Source: Bradyrhizobium ontarionense
GTDB taxonomy: Bacteria; Pseudomonadota; Alphaproteobacteria; Rhizobiales; Xanthobacteraceae
Assembly: GCF_021088345.1 (NCBI RefSeq)
Contig: NZ_CP088156.1
Location: 1,116,001 to 1,180,000, forward strand
DNA length: 64,000 nt
Direction: 5' to 3'
A program made the translations under genes and the position numbers. Of the stretch, positions 62,701-64,000 are shown piece by piece; within the stretch, counting starts at the first letter, position 1, and every line of letters begins with the position of its first letter. Below the pieces are notes generated by a model. It ran no database searches. It saw only the letters and a program-made list of their open reading frames with translations, and had not been told where the DNA came from.

Positions 62701-64000
62701 AGATCGAGGTCACCGTCGGTGCCGCGACATAGGTGAATTGATCAGCAGCACTGGTTGCCGAGGTGCCGCCGGCGGTTGTGACGCGGACGTCCACCGTGCC
62801 GGTCCCGGCTGGAGAGGTCGCGGTGATCGAGGTCGCCGAGTTGACCGTGAAGCCGGTCGCAGGCGTGGCGCCGAAATTGACAGCCGTTGCCCCGGTGAAG
62901 CCGGTGCCGGTGACGGTCACCGTCGTGCCGCCGGCCGTCGGACCTGCCGTTGGCGAGATCGAGGTCACGGTCGGTACGGCGATATAGGTGAATTGATCAG
63001 CGGCCGAGGTCGCCGAGGTGCCGCCTGCGGTCGTGACCCGGACGTCCACCGTGCCGGTCCCGGCGGGAGAGGTCGCGGTGATCGAGGTCGCCGAATTGAC
63101 CGTGAAGCCGGTGGCAGGCGTGGCGCCGAAATTCACTGCGGTCGCACCGGTGAAGCCGGTGCCGGTCACGGTCACCGTCGTGCCGCCGGCCGCGAGACCC
63201 GATGTCGGCGAGATCGAGGTGACCGTCGGTGCCGCGATGTAGGTGAACTGGTCGGCCGCCGAGGTCGCCGAAGTGCCGCCTGCGGTCGTGACCCGGACGT
63301 CGACGGTGCCGGTGCCGGCGGGAGATGTCGCGGTGATCGAGGTGGCCGAGTTGACCGTGAAGCCGGTCGCAGGCGTGGCGCCGAAATTGACTGCGGTTGC
63401 GCCGCTGAAGCCGGTGCCGGTGATCGTCACCGAGGTGCCGCCGGCCGCCGGCCCCGATGTCGGCGAGATCGAGGTCACCGTCGGTGCCGCGACATAGGTG
63501 AATTGATCAGCAGCACTGGTTGCCGAAGTCCCGCCGGCGGTCGTGACGGTCACGTCGACAGTGCCGGTCCCGGCGGGCGACGTTGCCGTGATCGAGGTGG
63601 CCGAGTTGACCGTAAAGCCGGTCGCCGGCGTCGCGCCGAAATTGACCACGGTGGCGCCGGTGAAGCCGGTACCGGTGATGGTCACCGTCGTGCCGCCGGC
63701 CGTCGGACCTGCTGTCGGCGAGATCGAGGTCACGGTCGGTACCGCGGCATAGGTGAATTGATCCGACGCCGAAGTGGTCGAGGTGCCGCCGGCAGTGGTC
63801 ACCCGGACGTCGACGGTCCCGGTGCCAGCCGGCGCGGTCGCGGTGATCGAGGTGGCGGAATTGACCGTGAAGCCGGTCGCAGGCGTGGCGCCGAAATTGA
63901 CCGCTGTGGCGCCGGTGAAACTTGTGCCGGTGATGGTCACCGTCGTACCGCCGGCGACTGGACCCGCTGTCGGCGAGATCGAAGTGACGGTCGGCGCGGG
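59711..64000 (-). CDS. TIG/IPT-repeat autotransporter (3' part; start beyond the right edge)
   Basis: The frame is open from its stop at 59711 to the window edge, more than 1,420 residues. From the N-side it has eleven TIG/IPT Ig-like repeats of 85 residues (PTVTSISPTSGPAAGGT, TGTGFTGATAVNFG, ATGFTVNSATSITA), then one different Ig-like domain of the bacterial Big_3 type (AGQPVTFTATVTGSGGTPAG), a linker, and a C-terminal beta-barrel of about 270 residues that begins near WLLWADVRGTG and ends SARARVPFTAQ. This is the layout of a type V surface protein or adhesin; the barrel sits in the outer membrane. The signal peptide must lie outside the window. Confidence 0.9.
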   Translation of the reverse strand, partial: PAPTVTSISPTAGPVAGGTTVTITGTSFTGATAVNFGATPATGFTVNSATSITATAPAGTGTVDVRVTTAGGTSTTSASDQFTYAAVPTVTSISPTAGPTAGGTTVTITGTGFTGATVVNFGATPATGFTVNSATSITATSPAGTGTVDVTVTTAGGTSATSAADQFTYVAAPTVTSISPTSGPAAGGTSVTITGTGFSGATAVNFGATPATGFTVNSATSITATSPAGTGTVDVRVTTAGGTSATSAADQFTYIAAPTVTSISPTSGLAAGGTTVTVTGTGFTGATAVNFGATPATGFTVNSATSITATSPAGTGTVDVRVTTAGGTSATSAADQFTYIAVPTVTSISPTAGPTAGGTTVTVTGTGFTGATAVNFGATPATGFTVNSATSITATSPAGTGTVDVRVTTAGGTSATSAADQFTYVAAPTVTSISPTSGPAAGGTSVTITGTGFTGATAVNFGATPATGFTVNSATSITATSPAGTGTVDVRVTTAGGTSATSAADQFTYVAAPTVTSISPTSGPAAGGTSVTITGTGFTGATAVNFGATPATGFTVNSATSITATSPAGTGTVDVRVTTVGGTSATSAADQFTYIGPPTVTSISPTSGPVAGGTSVTITGTGFTGATAVNFGATPATGFTVNSATSITATAPAGTGTVDVRVTTAGGTSATSAADQFTYSPVPTVTSIAPTAGPLAGGTSVTITGTGFTGATAVNFGATPATGFTVNSATAITATAPAGAGTVDVRVTTAGGTSATSAADQFTYTTAPTVASIAPTSGPGIGGTSVTITGSGFTGATAVSFGATAATGFTVNSATSITATSPAGTGTVDVRVTTAGGTSATSVADQFTYIGAPTVTSISPTSGAAAGGTTVTITGTGFAGTTGAAGVKFGAVNAASYTVNSATSITAISPAGSGTVDVTVTNIGQTSASSAADRFTYLSAATQTALASSQNPSQAGQPVTFTATVTGSGGTPAGTVTFSDNGTPIGTAALSGGVAAFTTSALAVGSHTIIASYGGSPSFAASTSPGLAQTVNVPLDSVRLRALQLNVTKMVAQNSGQAISGSIDDAIADGFNDGGAFLTPGNGRMRFNFSADPRDQDDAAALPGAANLGSSAYGSDRGGGALTDGRSGRGRSRIDNAFAAIDQQVPKKAVPRWHEDKQWLLWADVRGTGIDRWGTTTTAGVTQASQSSLYGQQLNALMGLTYKAAPNFLIGALGGYETFSYTEQDINGKLKGDGWTVGAYLGWKISPTLRYDAAVAYSGIGYNGTAGTAQGNFNGQRWMLATGLTGIYQTYGFLLEPSAKVYALWEHENAYIDSLGTQQGTHDFASGRASGGLKAAYPVAWLDSGIVLTPFVGLYGDYYFNKEDAATLAGIGLASTPLLQGWSARATGGLGIRTPGGASLGLGAEFGGLGGTTHVWTYSARARVPFTAQ
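61190..64000. repeat. 255-bp tandem DNA repeats (about eleven copies)
   Basis: The TIG repeats are nearly identical also at DNA level, with a period of 255 bp, for example the recurring block around GACCGTGAAGCCGGTCG. The two copies closest to the barrel are the most divergent, while the inner ones are almost the same. Such arrays change length by recombination and are often collapsed in short-read assemblies. Confidence 0.9.

Noticed and set aside
61226..63752. Long plus-strand open frames opposite the TIG repeats
   Set aside because: They repeat with the same 255-bp period and arise from the GC-rich codons of the autotransporter gene; their predicted proteins are simple antisense copies with no recognised domain.
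61190..64000. Possible CRISPR array because of regular repeats
   Set aside because: The period is 255 bp, repeats are coding and in frame, and there are no short palindromic repeats with unique spacers.

Overview
The window reads as chromosomal DNA of a Bradyrhizobium-like alphaproteobacterium (order Hyphomicrobiales). The basis is high GC throughout, tightly packed operons with ATGA or TGATG gene overlaps, many ABC uptake systems, and protein families typical of that group (DUF1993, DUF6130, a LivM-LivG fusion, an RlpA lipoprotein, a TIG-repeat autotransporter). The assignment comes from protein recognition, not from a search.

Layout. 1-8.3 kb: the start of an amino-acid-type binding protein, a DUF1993 protein, a hypothetical protein, a minus-strand sugar-type ABC importer operon (binding protein, two permeases, ATPase, D-2-hydroxyacid dehydrogenase) and a Spy/CpxP-like periplasmic protein. 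8.7-10.5 kb: a sulfotransferase-like protein with a coiled coil, then a broken short-chain dehydrogenase. 10.6-42.6 kb: a large aromatic catabolic locus. 42.7-46.6 kb: a DUF6130 protein divergent from a TetR regulator, then exbB, exbD and an N-terminally short fecR-like gene. 46.7-57.3 kb: an L-rhamnose uptake and catabolism cluster (rhaI, rhaD, rhaR, rhaT, rhaP, rhaQ, rhaS, rhaK). 57.3-58.4 kb: an integrase remnant, tRNA-Ser(TGA) and two very small membrane ORFs. 58.7-59.6 kb: rlpA with a terminator. 59.7 kb to the edge: the 3' part of a giant autotransporter with eleven TIG repeats.

The 32-kb catabolic locus is the main interest. It holds a three-component Rieske oxygenase, two acyl-CoA ligases, an isatin-hydrolase-like cyclase, an IorAB-type 2-oxoacid oxidoreductase, a fused 2-aminobenzoyl-CoA (or salicylyl-CoA) monooxygenase/reductase, a gentisate-dioxygenase-like cupin, a fumarylacetoacetate-hydrolase-family enzyme, a thioesterase, RidA, an acyl-CoA dehydrogenase, a nitrilase, an Asp/Glu-racemase-like protein, two related binding proteins served by one ABC transporter, and three MarR regulators. 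Together these fit degradation of indole-3-acetate through dioxindole-3-acetate, isatin and isatinate to anthraniloyl-CoA, the route known biochemically from Bradyrhizobium japonicum. A thiolase-like protein without catalytic Cys or His sits next to a DUF35-SDR fusion. This pair is proposed to be a retro-aldolase releasing isatin and acetyl-CoA from dioxindole-3-acetyl-CoA.

The locus is built as divergent and convergent operons. A near-identical 18-bp palindrome (TACTTTA-N4-TAAAGTA type) lies in at least two divergent promoter regions, and a related half-site lies within the iorA promoter, pointing to shared MarR control.
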